NCBI RefSeq assembly: GCF_020623625.1
Contig: NC_060201.1
Span: 2,284,664-2,348,663 of the forward strand
Direction: 5' to 3'
DNA from: Saccharomycodes ludwigii
Lineage: Eukaryota; Ascomycota; Saccharomycetes; Saccharomycodales; Saccharomycodaceae
Length of the DNA stretch: 64,000 bases
The notes under the pieces were generated by a model. That model had not been told where the DNA came from and made no database searches. It saw nothing but the letters and a program-made list of their open reading frames with translations. Below, in pieces: positions 28,101 to 39,384 of this stretch. The number at the start of each line of letters is the position of its first letter. Positions within the stretch are counted from its first letter, which is position 1. A program made the position numbers and the translations under genes.

Positions 28101-30064
28101 GTGGTGATACTATTGAAAGTTCTACTTATATTACCTATAGCAGTACCGAAAGTTATACACCATCAAGTTCCATTGTTACTTCTAGTATAGTTGGTACAAA
28201 TTCATCACCATTAGTTTTGAGTAGCTCTACCTATTGCTCATCCTGCAATGCAGAAAGTTATGCACCATCAAGTTCAATTATAACTATTAGTACGGATGTT
28301 ACAAGTTCATTACCATTAATCACGAGTAGTTTGACCTACAGCTCATTTAGCAGTGATACTATTGAAAGTTCTACTTATGTTTCCTATAGTGGTAGTGAAG
28401 GTTATACATCAATGAGTTTGGTTACAAGCAGTGTAGATGCAACAAGTTCACCATAAAGTTTTAATAATTCCAGCTATATTTCCTATAGCAATACAGAAAG
28501 TTATATACCACCAAGTTCCATTGTTACTTCTAGTATGGTTAGTACAAATTCATCACCATTAGTTTTGAGTAGTTCTACCTATTGCTCATCCTGCAATACA
28601 GAGAGTTATACACCATCAAGTTCAATTATAACTATTAGTACAGATGTTACAAGTTCATTACCATTAATCACGAGTAGTTCGGCCTACAGTTCATCTAGTA
28701 GTGATACTATTGAGAGTTCTGCTTATATTTCCTATAACAGTACTGAAGGTTATACATCATCTAGTTTGATTATGAGTAGTACATACGCTACAAGTTCATT
28801 ACCATTAAGCTTTAGTAATTCTAGCAATATTTCCTATAGCAGTACGGAAGGTTATACATCATCTAGTTTGATTACAAGCAGTGCAGTTACTACAATTTCG
28901 TCACCATCAAGTTTGAGTAGTTCAACATACTGTTCATCTTGTAACAACGAAAGTTATACATCATCTAGTTTGATTATGAGTAGTACATACGCTACAAGTT
29001 CATTACCATTAAGCTTTAGTAATTTTAGCCATATTTCCTATAGCAGTACTGAAGGCTATACATCATCTAGTTTGATTACAAGCAGTGCAGTTACTACAAT
29101 TTCGTCACCATCAAGTTTGAGTAGTTCAACATACTGTTCATCTTGTAACACAGAAAGTTATACATCATCTAGTTTAATCATGAGCAGTACAAATGTTACG
29201 AAATCATTACCATTAAGTTTGACTAGTTCCACTTATAACACATTCACTAATAGTAAAGATGTACCAAGATCAAGTTCTGTTTTGAGTGGTAATATCGTTA
29301 CAAATTCATTGTCATTTACACCTAATAGTTTTACTTTCAGTGCTTCTTCTGCAATTCCAATCATTACGATTACAGTTACAAGTATTAGCACCGTTACAGA
29401 TTCTGCAACGACATATATTACTTATGTTACATATACTAGTACAGAATCTACTTTCGGTAAAAATAATGGGAATGATTATACTACTACTACTACTATTACA
29501 CCAAGTTTGTCAAGTAATAACATTCTTTCGAGTACTGATAGTGTTACGACAACAACTTTTAAAAATGGTGCAGTTACTTCTACTATTATTAATTCCAAGA
29601 ACACAAATGTCGAGACTAATAATACTAAGAGCAATGAGGGCACTACAATTATTGATAATGGCACTCCTGTGTACTCTGTTACAACCGAAACAAATAGCAT
29701 GGACTTTACCACTAAGACTACGCCTGCTACTATCGAAACGACTACAGATACTTTGAGCACTACTTCAAGTACCAGAGAATATACCGCTACCATTACTACC
29801 GATAATAACAACAATATTAGTGAAACCCAACACACATCCAAAACATCCGATACTGATAACATTGTTACAACGTTAACTACTGCTAATACCGATGCCACTA
29901 CTATCACACCAATTATTTCTACGCAACCAGTTACGACATCATCCAGTAGTGCAACTATTAACAGTAGTGCTTATTCATTTTCCATTTATACAGCTGGTGT
30001 TCGCAAAAACACACCATCTATATCATTAAGTGTTTTCTTTGTGATTTTTATTTCATTTTTTTAA
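25178..30064 (+). pseudogene. FLO1-type PA14 flocculin 1, interrupted by one in-frame TAA
   Basis: One reading frame of 1628 codons plus the final stop, broken only by TAA at 28454-28456. Order: hydrophobic signal peptide (MMRLIYERGVLILLLCLL), PA14 lectin domain (about residues 35-280) with the Ca-binding VDDSA motif and CC pair as in Flo1/Flo5 (LGNVDDSAGLLFG, FTCCEQ), nine 45-residue flocculin repeats with core WTG..TSTYSTSIFTTTG and YVETPDVDAS, a tenth with WGG, a long Ser/Thr-rich stalk with its own looser repeats, and a hydrophobic C-terminal tail (SLSVFFVIFISFF) like a GPI signal. Comparison with sister stalk repeats shows that TTA (Leu) became TAA by one substitution. Without readthrough the product ends at residue 1092 with no anchor and would be secreted. 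Flocculins bind mannose on neighbouring cells and cause clumping. Confidence 0.9.
26040..27370 (+). repeat. Flocculin repeat array of gene 1 (10 units of about 135 bp)
   Basis: Nine units with core WTG and one terminal unit with WGG, each 45 codons. Some neighbouring units are almost identical at the DNA level (for example the two with STTVITGWTG near 26700-26900), indicating recent unequal exchange. The array is much shorter than that of gene 2. Confidence 0.9.
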
Positions 30065-30672
30065 ACCAACTAGCCAATAGCTTTGCTCTACTTTTAAAAG
30101 GTTTGGTTTACATAGTTGCTTATGTTACTTTTATGTTTCGTTTAAGTTTACAAGACTGCTGCTATCATAATTATTTTATTTTATTTTTTTTTTTTTTTTT
30201 TTTTGGGTGAATTTTTAATTTTTTATGGTTATATTATTATTTCTTTTGGCACATCTTATCCTGTACATTATAACTAAGTTTTTTTATTTTTTATTTTTTC
30301 TTTCTCAAATTCATATACTTATTTTTATGTGAGCAATATTTTTAGTGTAATCTTTTATTTTTAATTAGTCTAATTTAATACTTGGCTTATTTTTATAAGT
30401 TAAAAACTCGTTTTTTTTCATTTTTTTTAATGGTTTACCGTTAATCACGTTTTGATTGGCATGTACATCAAGCCCTTTTTTAGGGTTTAGAAGTATTTTT
30501 TTTTTTTTGGTGTAAATGAAAAATGTGTTGCTAACAGAAACATAAATGCTCAATTTTTTTATTGTATAGAGCAAATATCAATTGCTTCTAACTGTACTAA
30601 TATCACAAAAAAAAAAAAAATATAGAATAAATAATTCTTTTCTATTAATTGGTTTTTTCTATAGAATTTAGA

Positions 30673-31012
30673 ATGTCTGGTGTTGAAAATAAAAATACAA
30701 TGCAAGGTAAAAGCTTTTCAAAGACATTTATGATGTATATTGTATGTAAAACTACAAATAAAAAAAAATAAAAATAAAAAAATCACCAACACAACTAATT
30801 CCTCATAGGATTAAAAATAATTCTGCTCTGAACGATACCCAAGCAAATGGATCATTTGAACGAGATTTGTTGGTGTATACAACCTGCTTACAAAATACAG
30901 TACTACTAGCAGCCTAGTTTAACTGTTACTCGAAGAAACAACTGTAGAACAATTCGTTCATTTAGAAATTACTTGTAATATACAAAATGGTTTGATGGGA
31001 AAAGCTTAAGCG
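30673..31012 (+). pseudogene. Possible decayed gene remnant (unrecognised)
   Basis: Short coding-like pieces in different frames lie close together: an ATG with MSGVENKNTMQ (30673 on), a piece reading ALNDTQANGSFERDLLVYTT (30810-30917, ends at TAG), and LLEETTVEQFVHLEITCNIQ (from 30926, ends at TAA 31010-31012). Their composition is protein-like and they would join only after frame corrections, or by an intron for the first gap (a GTAAAAG follows the first piece and CATAG precedes the second, but no TACTAAC is present). I cannot name the family. It could also be chance. Confidence 0.25.
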
Positions 31013-31728
31013 TTTTAAAAAAATTGAAAGGATTCAAAGAAATACAAGCAAGCAATATAATCTATGATTATACTACGCCATTGCTCTGGAATATAAAATT
31101 AATGACCCCATCATGATATTCTTGTTGTTATAATACAAATTCTTTAGTAAATAACTACTTGGTCAACATTTTTTTCTAAAAAAAATATGAGTATGTCTAA
31201 ATTGTTTAGCAGTGTTATAACTCTTGTTATTGTCCTTTTTTATTTCTATTTTTGGTCTTATTTTACTCATTAACATTCTAAGGAAGAAAAGCACATAAAA
31301 TAATTTGATAGAATGTTATTGTTAAAGGTCTAGACGAGAGAAAAGTGTTATAGTTCTTATGTTTACATTTGTTTTTTCTTTTTCTTTTTCTTTTTAATTT
31401 TTATTTTTTTAACTTGTTATTTTTGAGATTTGCAGTGTTATTTTTATTGGTTCTTTTTTTAATTTTTCTTAAATCCATAAAATAGAACCTAAAAAAACAA
31501 AAATGCGGTATTTCGATTTATTTCCCAGGAGAATGTGTATTATTTTATGTAACTTTTTCTTTTTCAGTATTAGCAAATCACATCGTAAATTTTGTACTTC
31601 TCTACATCAATAAAAAAAAAATATATATTCTTTGAGCAAATTTAACCATGAACAAACTTCGTAAACAGAATAATAAAAAGAATCTCGCTGCGGCCATGGC
31701 AGTAAAAAAAAAAATTGTTCGGGGGGGG

Positions 31729-31768
<40 letters not shown>

Positions 31769-32936
31769 GATTTCATTTTTTCAAAAATAAAAATTCTCTT
31801 TTCGGTATTCGGACTTGTTGAATATTGATTTACAATTATTCTTTTTTCCTAATCACTTTTCACGTAACTTTGTAAAGAAGCTTTTTGAGTAGAAGAAAAA
31901 GGGAAAAGAAAGAAATGATTGTTTTTAAGATTAAGAGAATGTGTATTATTATGCGTAGCTTTTTTATTCTTCGTTATTCTGTACTTTGACTTTTGACGCT
32001 ATTTTCTTTAAAACAAAAAGGGGGAAATCATGGATATACTACAAACATTCTCGTATATTTTCCAACCGTTTTATAAAAGATTGGTTAAAAATAAGATTAA
32101 ATCACAAAAAAGATTTTCTTTTATTTTTGTTTTACGTAATTTAATGCTAACAAAGGTTTACATTAAATACGATTCTTGACTTCACTGTGTTTCACTGTTC
32201 TTTTTATAAATAATAAAAAAAATACTATTAAAGAAAATTTAGTAAAAAATTAGGGAAAAGAGGAAAGGAAGAAAAAACATAAAGCAGAAAGCATCTATCT
32301 TGTTATTACATATAATATAATGACTTAGAAAAAAAATGCCATATGAATTTTTAATCCTATAACACATTCATAATAAACCTATGTTTCATTGCGATTTTTT
32401 TTTTTTTAATACACAGGTGGCTTGATTTACCTAATTCGTAAATTAACGAGTCTAAAAGTGACTTTATCTCATTTCATTCATTATAACCAACTACATTCGT
32501 ACTACCCGGTAATACACCAAATGTTTACAATTCAATTATAGCTGCAGCTTGAAAATTCAAAACAAAAGAATCCAAATAAATTATTAGAAATACAAGTTGA
32601 GTAGCTTTCTATCATTTTAATAGTAATACACATTTATCATAAACTAATGGCTGGAAAAAGTTAATATCCTGGGAATTGCGCAAAGCCGATATCGTGTATC
32701 ATATAATGTGGAAACTAAAGTGGATTAAACATTAAAAAGGGAGAGGTACAAGCTTATCGTTTAGAGTGTAAATCTACTACAAATCACATGGTGGCACGGC
32801 AACAAATCATATAAACTACCCCAACAGTTGTGAATTACTGAGATAATAAAACGGTATATATCTATATTATTAGTCAACAAGAACGTATCAAGTTGAAGAT
32901 TTGTTTTATATCTTAAGACCATTCTTCGTAATTTAA

Positions 32937-32948
32937 TTATATAAAAGG
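32937..32948 (+). promoter_or_regulatory. TATA box of methyltransferase-like gene
   Basis: TTATATAAAAGG contains a perfect TATAWAAR element, 142 bases upstream of the ATG at 33090, a usual yeast distance. Confidence 0.5.
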
Positions 32949-33089
32949 AGTAAGACCAAAAGATATCTACTGTGGATTATTGTTGATGAAATTTATCCTT
33001 TACTTCGAAACTTTAAACTTTTGTTAAAGAAAAAAAACTACATAGTTGTCACTATACTAACAAAACCCCAAGAAAAAAAATAAAAAAAA

Positions 33090-33946
33090 ATGTCTACATT
33101 TGCAGACCAAAAGTTTGATTCAAAACATTACAAGGATAATAGACCAACATACCCTGAATCTTTATATAACGCCATTCTTTCATATCATAAGGGTGAAAGA
33201 GAAACTGCAGTTGACGTTGGTTGTGGTACTGGTATTGGAACTTTCCCTTTATTGAAATACTTCCATCATGTTATTGGTACTGATCCTTCAAGTAAGATGT
33301 TAGAACCAGCTAACGAACTAAAAAAAGAATTTGAACAAAAAAACACTGACAAAACTATAAAATTTTTGTGTTGTAAAGCTGAAAACCTGAGCTCTGTTCT
33401 TCCACCAGATTCAGTTGATTTAATCACTTGTGCAGAAGCCATTCATTGGTTTGATACAGACAAGTTCTTTAAGGAAGCTTATAAAGTTTTGAAAACTAAT
33501 GGCACGTTGGCTATTTGGGCTTATGTCGAACCAAGGTTTCTTGATTATCCAAAGGCAAACGAAATTTATGAGAAATTTGTTTTTAACGATAATAGATATA
33601 TGGGCCTATGCTGGCAATAGCCTGGCAAAACTCTGTTAAAGTTTTTTGCAAAGATATTAAGTTACCAACTGATCTTTTCTCAGACGTGATTAAAATTGAC
33701 TATGTTCCAATGAAAAGTAACAAAAAGACTGCTTTCCAAATTGCTAGAGATGACTATACCATGGCTGATTTTAGAAAATATTTGTATAGTTGGAGTGCCT
33801 ACCACAATTGGCAACAAAAATATGGGGAAAAAGGGAAAAATATTGCTGATATGTTTGTTGGCGAGTTGAAAGAAGAATTTGGTTGGACTGATGATACTAA
33901 GTTAAGAGTTGAATGGGGGACTTTTTATATTTTGGCTAGAAAGTAA
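33090..33946 (+). pseudogene. TMT1: Trans-aconitate methyltransferase-like gene with a frameshift
   Basis: Two overlapping frames (33090-33620 and 33608-33946) together cover a full class I SAM methyltransferase of the yeast Tmt1 type (about 285 residues). The first piece has the N-terminal STFADQKFDSKHYKDNRPTY, SAM motif I VDVGCGTGIGTF, and EAIHWFDTDKFF with IWAYVEPRF as in Tmt1; the second has DDYTMADFRKYLYSWSAYHN and the terminal VEWGTFYILARK. The frames cross near 33601-33612, within ATGGGCCTATGC; one missing base there explains the break. Tmt1 methylates trans-aconitate and isopropylmalate. Either the gene is dead or one C is missing in the assembly. All other conserved parts are intact, so the lesion is recent if real. 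Confidence 0.85.
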
Positions 33947-36064
33947 AAGTGCTTTGTGATCTGTGTTTCAGATTTACGTTTATATTCATATCTTCTTCTT
34001 CTTTTTGTGTGTGTGTGTAATGAATTGATTTTAATATTTTATGAAAAAACAAAATGTACGTAAATATTGTCATTAGATTAGTTGACTATATTTTTAATTC
34101 AAACTAGCAACAATTAAATTCTAGTTAGCATTTTTGAGTCTAATATATTGAAAATAGTAATTCACTTGGTGATATCTGCAGTTAATTAAACATATTGTTT
34201 ACTAAGCAGAAAGGGGAAAGTTAATATCTTTACCATTCCACCTTGGTTAGTAAACTGGAAAAACAACAACACAACACTTTTAAAAATTTATCCTTCTCAG
34301 TAACTTTGTTGATAATGTTGTACCACTAAAAAATACTCCATTCATTTGTATCTAATTTCCCCCTCCCCCAGTCTGTTCACTTACTAACATGTGATCTGTA
34401 AATGTTTAATTTTTGTTAAGTTGGTGTTATAATTTTCATGATTTGGTACTTATTTTTAAATCAGCGTTTAGATATGATATATGTTATAAATTTTTTCCAA
34501 TTTAGCCAAAGACCATTTTATTTTTTGGATTTCTCTTAATGGTTATATAATAAAGTACTCTTTGATGTTTGCTTTGAAAATGAAGTAATAATTTATAACT
34601 TTTTTTTTTTTACGATTTACATTTTAAAAAAAAAGTTTTTTTTTTGCATTTTCTACGAAAACAATTTTTATTTTTTTTTTGAAGTGGCTGCAAAAACTTT
34701 TTTTTTTTTTCAGTTTGTCTTTTTTATTGGATTACTGCATCAACAACAAGACTTTAACGTTATTATTTAACAGAATGGTATAACCAACATGTAATGCATA
34801 TGCCAAGGACAAAACAAGGATAAAAATGGGTTGAAACATCTGCAATGACAACACTTGTGGGAACTTATAACTGCACCAGGCTACCATATAATTTGATCAA
34901 AAAACATATATTAGAAAAACCATACCCTTGTAACAACGGGTAGCGCACTTACTTCTAATAAATCACCTAACAGAAATAAACCAGGAACAAATAACAGATT
35001 TTAATGATAAAAGTAATGGTTAGTTTTTTTTACTATGCTTCACTTTTTTTTTTTATTCCAACTAGCACAATAGTAGATGTTGTAAAATCAAGTGGATATG
35101 TTAAATTAGGCTTAGATCAGATTTTTATTAATACTAATGATAATTTAAATTTTATTTTATTTAGCATCGAGCGACAAATAAACTAAAAATACTGAATTGT
35201 GTTACCTCATTTAAAATTGTAAAGTGGATAAAGTATTGAAAACTATAATTAGTGGTTTCCAATGTTATTTTTAAACGCATCCCTATCCTTGGACGTTTAA
35301 GAACTGCATTCTCCCTTTTAGTATGCTCAACAATTTGTTAAATGTGATAACCACTTTATTAAAAAAAACGATGTTACAAGATATCATAATTTGTATTCGG
35401 CTGTAAAAATAGAAAAGGGAAACAATAAGGAATTAGCAACTCTACACATGCCAATATCAACAACCAATCAATACTTGTAACAATAAAAAATAAAAAATTG
35501 GTTGACAATAAAGGATAAAATATGTCGATTAAACAAAAAGTAAAAATGGATATGAGAATTAATTAGTGGTTCTTGTTATAAAATAAAAATGATTTTGTCT
35601 GGTATAAGCAGACTTTACAATTTGTAATTTTTCGTTTAAAGCATACACAGGAGTTATATACCACAAACTTATCTCCTCCTTAAGTGAATGGACTTATATT
35701 GTTTTTCATAGTTTTAAATATTTCGTTCATTTGTTAATTGAAGGTTAAGATTATAATTAGATCGATGTTTATGTGAAAGAAAAGTTATTTTTGAGCCTAC
35801 AAAGAAAAAAGAATCAATTCAAAATTAAAAAAAGAAACCATAAAATAAAATAAAAAAAACTTTTTATTAAAAACAAAAACAGCTTAGTTTACAAAAACTT
35901 AGTTATTTTAAAAATATAAAATACGAGCTTTAAAATAGGAAGATAAAAAATATCAAATTTGGATGGAATAAAGACAAAAAAAAAAATGACGAACTTAAAA
36001 TTTTATAAAAAAAAATTTGATCTAAAGTAATTATATCATATTGATAAGAAGGTAAGCACGAGAC
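33947..36064. other. Gene-poor region between methyltransferase-like gene and flocculin fragment
   Basis: Two kilobases of AT-rich sequence with no supported gene. Its right end (about 35870-36064, minus strand) resembles the 3' flank of flocculin 2 (shared words such as TTTTAAGTTCGTC), so it belongs to the inverted duplication. Confidence 0.45.
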
Positions 36065-36565
36065 TTAGAAGAAATTAAAAAATAAAACAAATAAAGTGAA
36101 AAACATCTTGAAAGTGGGCATTCTATTTGAAACAGCGCCATCATGGGAAGTAGAAATTAATCCACTAGATGCTGGTTGAGATTGAATACTTTGAACTTCA
36201 ATAGCAGCTGTGCTAGAAACAGTTTCTGATTGGATAGTAGTAGTAATAACTTTCCTACCTGATGTGGTCTTGGTACCAGTGGTGTAAACAGAACCAGAAG
36301 AAATAGTCTCAACATATTCACTAGCATTGCCTGGAGAACCTGATCCGTTTTCATTATTATTGTTTGGAACAATAGTGGATGTAATAACAGATGTGATGGT
36401 ACTTCCAGATATTGTAAACACACTAGTCTTGGTAATAGTAACTGGGACAACTGGAAATAACAAGGGTTTCAGAACTAGTAACTTGAATCGACAGATACAT
36501 GGTTTTTATTGTGCTTTGGAATATTGGTATTACCATTGTATCAAACCACAATGGTGGAAGTTATA
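36065..36565 (-). pseudogene. Inverted C-terminal fragment of a flocculin
   Basis: The open part (36065-36463) encodes a C-terminus nearly the same as that of flocculin 2: TKTSV.T.SGSTITSVITS, IVPNNNNENGSGS, NASEYVETISSGSVYTT, a Ser/Thr stretch, IEVQSIQSQP and a GPI-type tail (FFTLFVLFFNFF). Compared with gene 2, the SGNGNSGNSINVV segment is missing. Upstream of 36463 the homology continues for about 100 bases but with the frame broken. There is no N-terminal domain. It is a broken copy in the opposite direction to both large flocculin genes, with homologous 3' flank, so it arose by inverted duplication of a gene end. Confidence 0.85.
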
Positions 36566-37022
36566 GTTTTTTAAAACTTAACAGTGTCAGTAGTTTTTAT
36601 AACATAATACGTCTATAATGTTTAAGTGTTAGTGATATATTCATAATCTTGACAAGAAAAATCTTTTTTATCAAATATATAAAAGCAATTGATGAAGTTA
36701 TTATCCAAACTTTCATTTTTTGTAGAGCTACTTTAAAGTGTAAACATCTCTTTGTTAACATCTTGGAAAATACACTTTTTAATTAATGGTAGGTTTAAAA
36801 ACTGAACTTTTTGTCTTTTGATACATCAGTTTTTTGTTTTAAATGAAAAAAAAAAAAAAAAAAAACATGGTGCTATTTTACTGAAAAAAATCTAATAGTA
36901 ATTTAATCTGATAATAAATCAGTCGAGTCATCAGAATTCCTTGTTGTAGGTTCTAACTGTATAATTTTAAAAATAAAAAAGCTAGGAGCAAATCACATCA
37001 TAAAATTGGTAAAACTTGATTA
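36566..37022. other. Spacer between flocculin fragment and old LTR
   Basis: AT-rich, no gene seen; an A tract at about 36847-36865. Confidence 0.45.
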
Positions 37023-37452
37023 TGCGGATGAAACCGGATCTAAACTGTTATTATTGGAATTGTAGGGATGGGTCATTCCTTGTAGATCAACCATGAAACT
37101 GTATATTCAACAAACATTATATATTTGATTATAGTATTTTTACCGAGTGATTTCTTATATTATTTATAATTATACAAAATATATGAGATGTATTTTATTT
37201 ATTATACTCTTAATCTTCATTTTTGTACTTACATATCTCTATTTTCTCTGTTTTTCAATTGATATTAATTTTGTAACTTGTCATTAAATGACTTCAGATA
37301 ATTTGAATTTTCGGTAATAATCAATCACAGATAAACATAGCTTCGATAGAGTTAACTATGTAAATTGTCGGGAATATATTTTTTAACACTTGAAATATCA
37401 TGATATTTAATTTGACTAATTTTTTACTCCCTATTGGAATTTGGTTCCAACA
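37023..37452 (-). repeat. Old Ty1/copia LTR (left of decayed element)
   Basis: About 430 bases related along their length to the 381-base LTRs of the complete element at 52-58 kb: on the minus strand it begins TGTTGGAACCAAATTCCAAT and its other end resembles the GATCAGGTTTCATCTGAACA terminus with changes. It is longer than the young LTR because of an extra inner segment shared with the LTR at 38958-39384, so it is a separate, older subfamily. It adjoins the pol fragment as a 3' LTR would. Confidence 0.8.
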
Positions 37453-38258
37453 TGCACCATTTGACCAACGATCAAACAATTCCACAAACTTTCCAATATC
37501 CTTTTTATCGGGATTGAACTTGGTTAAAACATCAGACTCATTGTTTTTTGATTCAACAAACACAAATCGGAATTTTAATTTTTCTTTTTCTTGTCTCATT
37601 CTATACGTTCTTATTCCACGGAACTTGTCTCGAAACTTTGAGACATTATAACTAGAACAGAGTAGTATAGCACTTTTGTTATCACATTTTACAATAATTT
37701 TTTCTTTCTTGTTTATCTTTCTGGTACCTGTCAACCAATTCTTTATTGTCATAATGCCTTTGACCATACTAAATATTTCAGCTTCGGTTGAACTAATGCA
37801 ACTTATAGTTGTCACTTCAGTCTTGGCTCCAACGATCAAGTTGTTCCATTAAATTGAGTAACCATACTGACTTTTATAGTCTTCAGCATTGCTATGACTA
37901 GCATCTGATACTAATTTCAACTCACCATTGGTAATATTTTCATATTTCCACATTAATTTGTAATTGCTTGTATTATACACATAACTTAATAATTTCTTAG
38001 CTGTTTTTTCAAAATCTCATGTGATGGATATAACCAGTATCGTGATAGAAAGTTTACCGTAAATATAATGTCGTACCTGTACTTCATAGCAACATAATTT
38101 AATAAGCCTATTGCTCTTTGCATAAATTTGTTTTTGGTTGAATAATTTGCGATAGTATCGATGATTTTTTCAGGAATCTTCAGATTTCTTATTATTGGTA
38201 ATTCATTAACATTGCTGTCAATATCAGCTACTAAATTGCTGATTTTGCCCTGCAAAAT
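37453..38258 (-). pseudogene. Decayed Ty1/copia pol fragment (end of RT and RNase H)
   Basis: The minus strand codes for pieces matching the C-terminal 260 or so residues of the complete Ty polyprotein: LQGKISNLVADIDS, KFMQRAIGLLNYVAMKYRYD, VTTISCISSTEAEIFSMVKG, KCDNKSAILLC, SKNNESDVLTKFNPDKK. Damage compared with the complete element: a frameshift near 38005 (after LYPSHEILK), a TAA replacing the Tyr codon before WNNL (near 37852), and loss of the native stop next to the LTR. Homology stops abruptly at about 38258. Gag, protease, integrase and most of RT are missing. Non-functional. Confidence 0.9.
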
Positions 38259-38957
38259 TATATTATTTTACGAACTTTCTTTAATTTTTGAAAAGCATCT
38301 GTAGGAATATAAAATGTTATTTTTTCCGCGTAATTATACAAAATTTCTTCCCCTCACTTTACTGTTGCAATCTATAGACTTGTTGAATAGATATATACAT
38401 GTGAAAGTTAATACGAGGATTTGTATTTATTGTTTTATAATTTTCCCTCATTGATGCAGATTTTATTCTCGTAAATAGTTAAAAAAATCTAATAACCTTT
38501 TTTTTTTTTTTTTTTTTTTAGGTAAAAAAAAACTGTTTATATATGTGGCTATTTGCTGAGTCCGAAATACAACGGGTTAACCTTGCGTGGCTTCTGAAAA
38601 AATATTTTAGTTACGAGCATCTACAAATTTTAGTCAATCATAAAAATGAATGATCTTAAAAATATTTTTTTTTCCCTTTTTTTCTGCAGGAAAATTAATT
38701 TATCTTTGCAGTGGTTGTAAAAAATTTAAATTATTTACTGTAGATCCTAAATTTTATATTATATAAATGAGTCACCTTATTTATATCATATAAAGATAGT
38801 ACAAAAACCTAAAAGCTCGAGTATATAGATGGATTTTCTTAAAATGCGTTCCTTTGTTTTTTTTATTCTTTTAAAATTTTCTTACAGAAAGAAAGACCCA
38901 AATTAATAATTTAAAAAATTATTTTACGAGGGGTTTTAAAAAAGAAAAAAAAAAAAG
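38259..38957. other. Unassigned inner part of decayed Ty region
   Basis: About 700 bases between the pol fragment and the second old LTR. I see no similarity to the complete element here and no gene. It may be foreign sequence captured when the element was rearranged. Confidence 0.4.
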
Positions 38958-39384
38958 TGTTCATATAAAACAAGATCTGAAGTGTTATTATTATCATTAT
39001 TGGAATTTTGGTGATGGGACATTCTTTGTAGATCAACCATGAAACTGGGTGTTTAAAAAACGTTATATATTTGATTATAGTATTTTTACTAAATGGTTTC
39101 GTATATTACTTACGACTAAATAATTATATAAAAAGTGTTTTTTTCATTACATTTTCAGCTTCGTTTTTTATGTTCTTTATAGAACACAATTTTTTTCTAC
39201 TCAATTAATATTGGTTTTATAACTTAACAGTAAATGACTTCAGCTAAGTTGTATTTTTGGTGATAATCAATCACCGATAAACATATTGCCGATATACTAT
39301 CGGAAATATATTTTCCAATACTTAAAATATAATTATACTTGATTTGGCTAATTTTTAATTCGCAATTGGAATTTGGTTCCAACA
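38958..39384 (-). repeat. Old Ty1/copia LTR directly upstream of flocculin 2
   Basis: About 427 bases, from TGTTCATAT to TTTGGTTCCAACA on the + strand, clearly the same long subfamily as 37023-37452 (shared inner words such as AATGACTTCAG and GATAATCAATCAC). It ends 75 bases before the flocculin 2 ATG. With the left LTR it may mark the two ends of one element, but no matching target-site duplication is seen (GATTA against AAACA). Confidence 0.8.

Larger units (their letters stand above)
30065..33089. other. Gene-poor region after flocculin 1
   Basis: Three kilobases of AT-rich sequence. It holds a possible gene remnant near 30673-31012 (listed separately), a G10-T35 tract at 31721-31765, and T/A tracts. 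A TATA box for the following gene is at 32937-32948. Nothing else can be supported. Confidence 0.45.

Noticed and set aside
29476-29907. Antisense ORF in flocculin 1 (Val/Leu-rich)
   Set aside because: Shadow of the Thr/Ser-rich sense strand; the same holds for similar frames at 45111-46055 and 45026-46270 in gene 2.
33598-33616. Programmed ribosomal frameshift in the Tmt1-like gene
   Set aside because: The bases at the junction do not form a -1 heptamer or a known +1 site such as CTTAGGC; a lost base is simpler.
38398-38580. Possible point centromere: CATGTGAA, an AT-rich stretch, then GAGTCCGAAATACAA
   Set aside because: The first box differs from the CDEI consensus, the spacing is long, and the CCGAA box lacks most of the other CDEIII positions.
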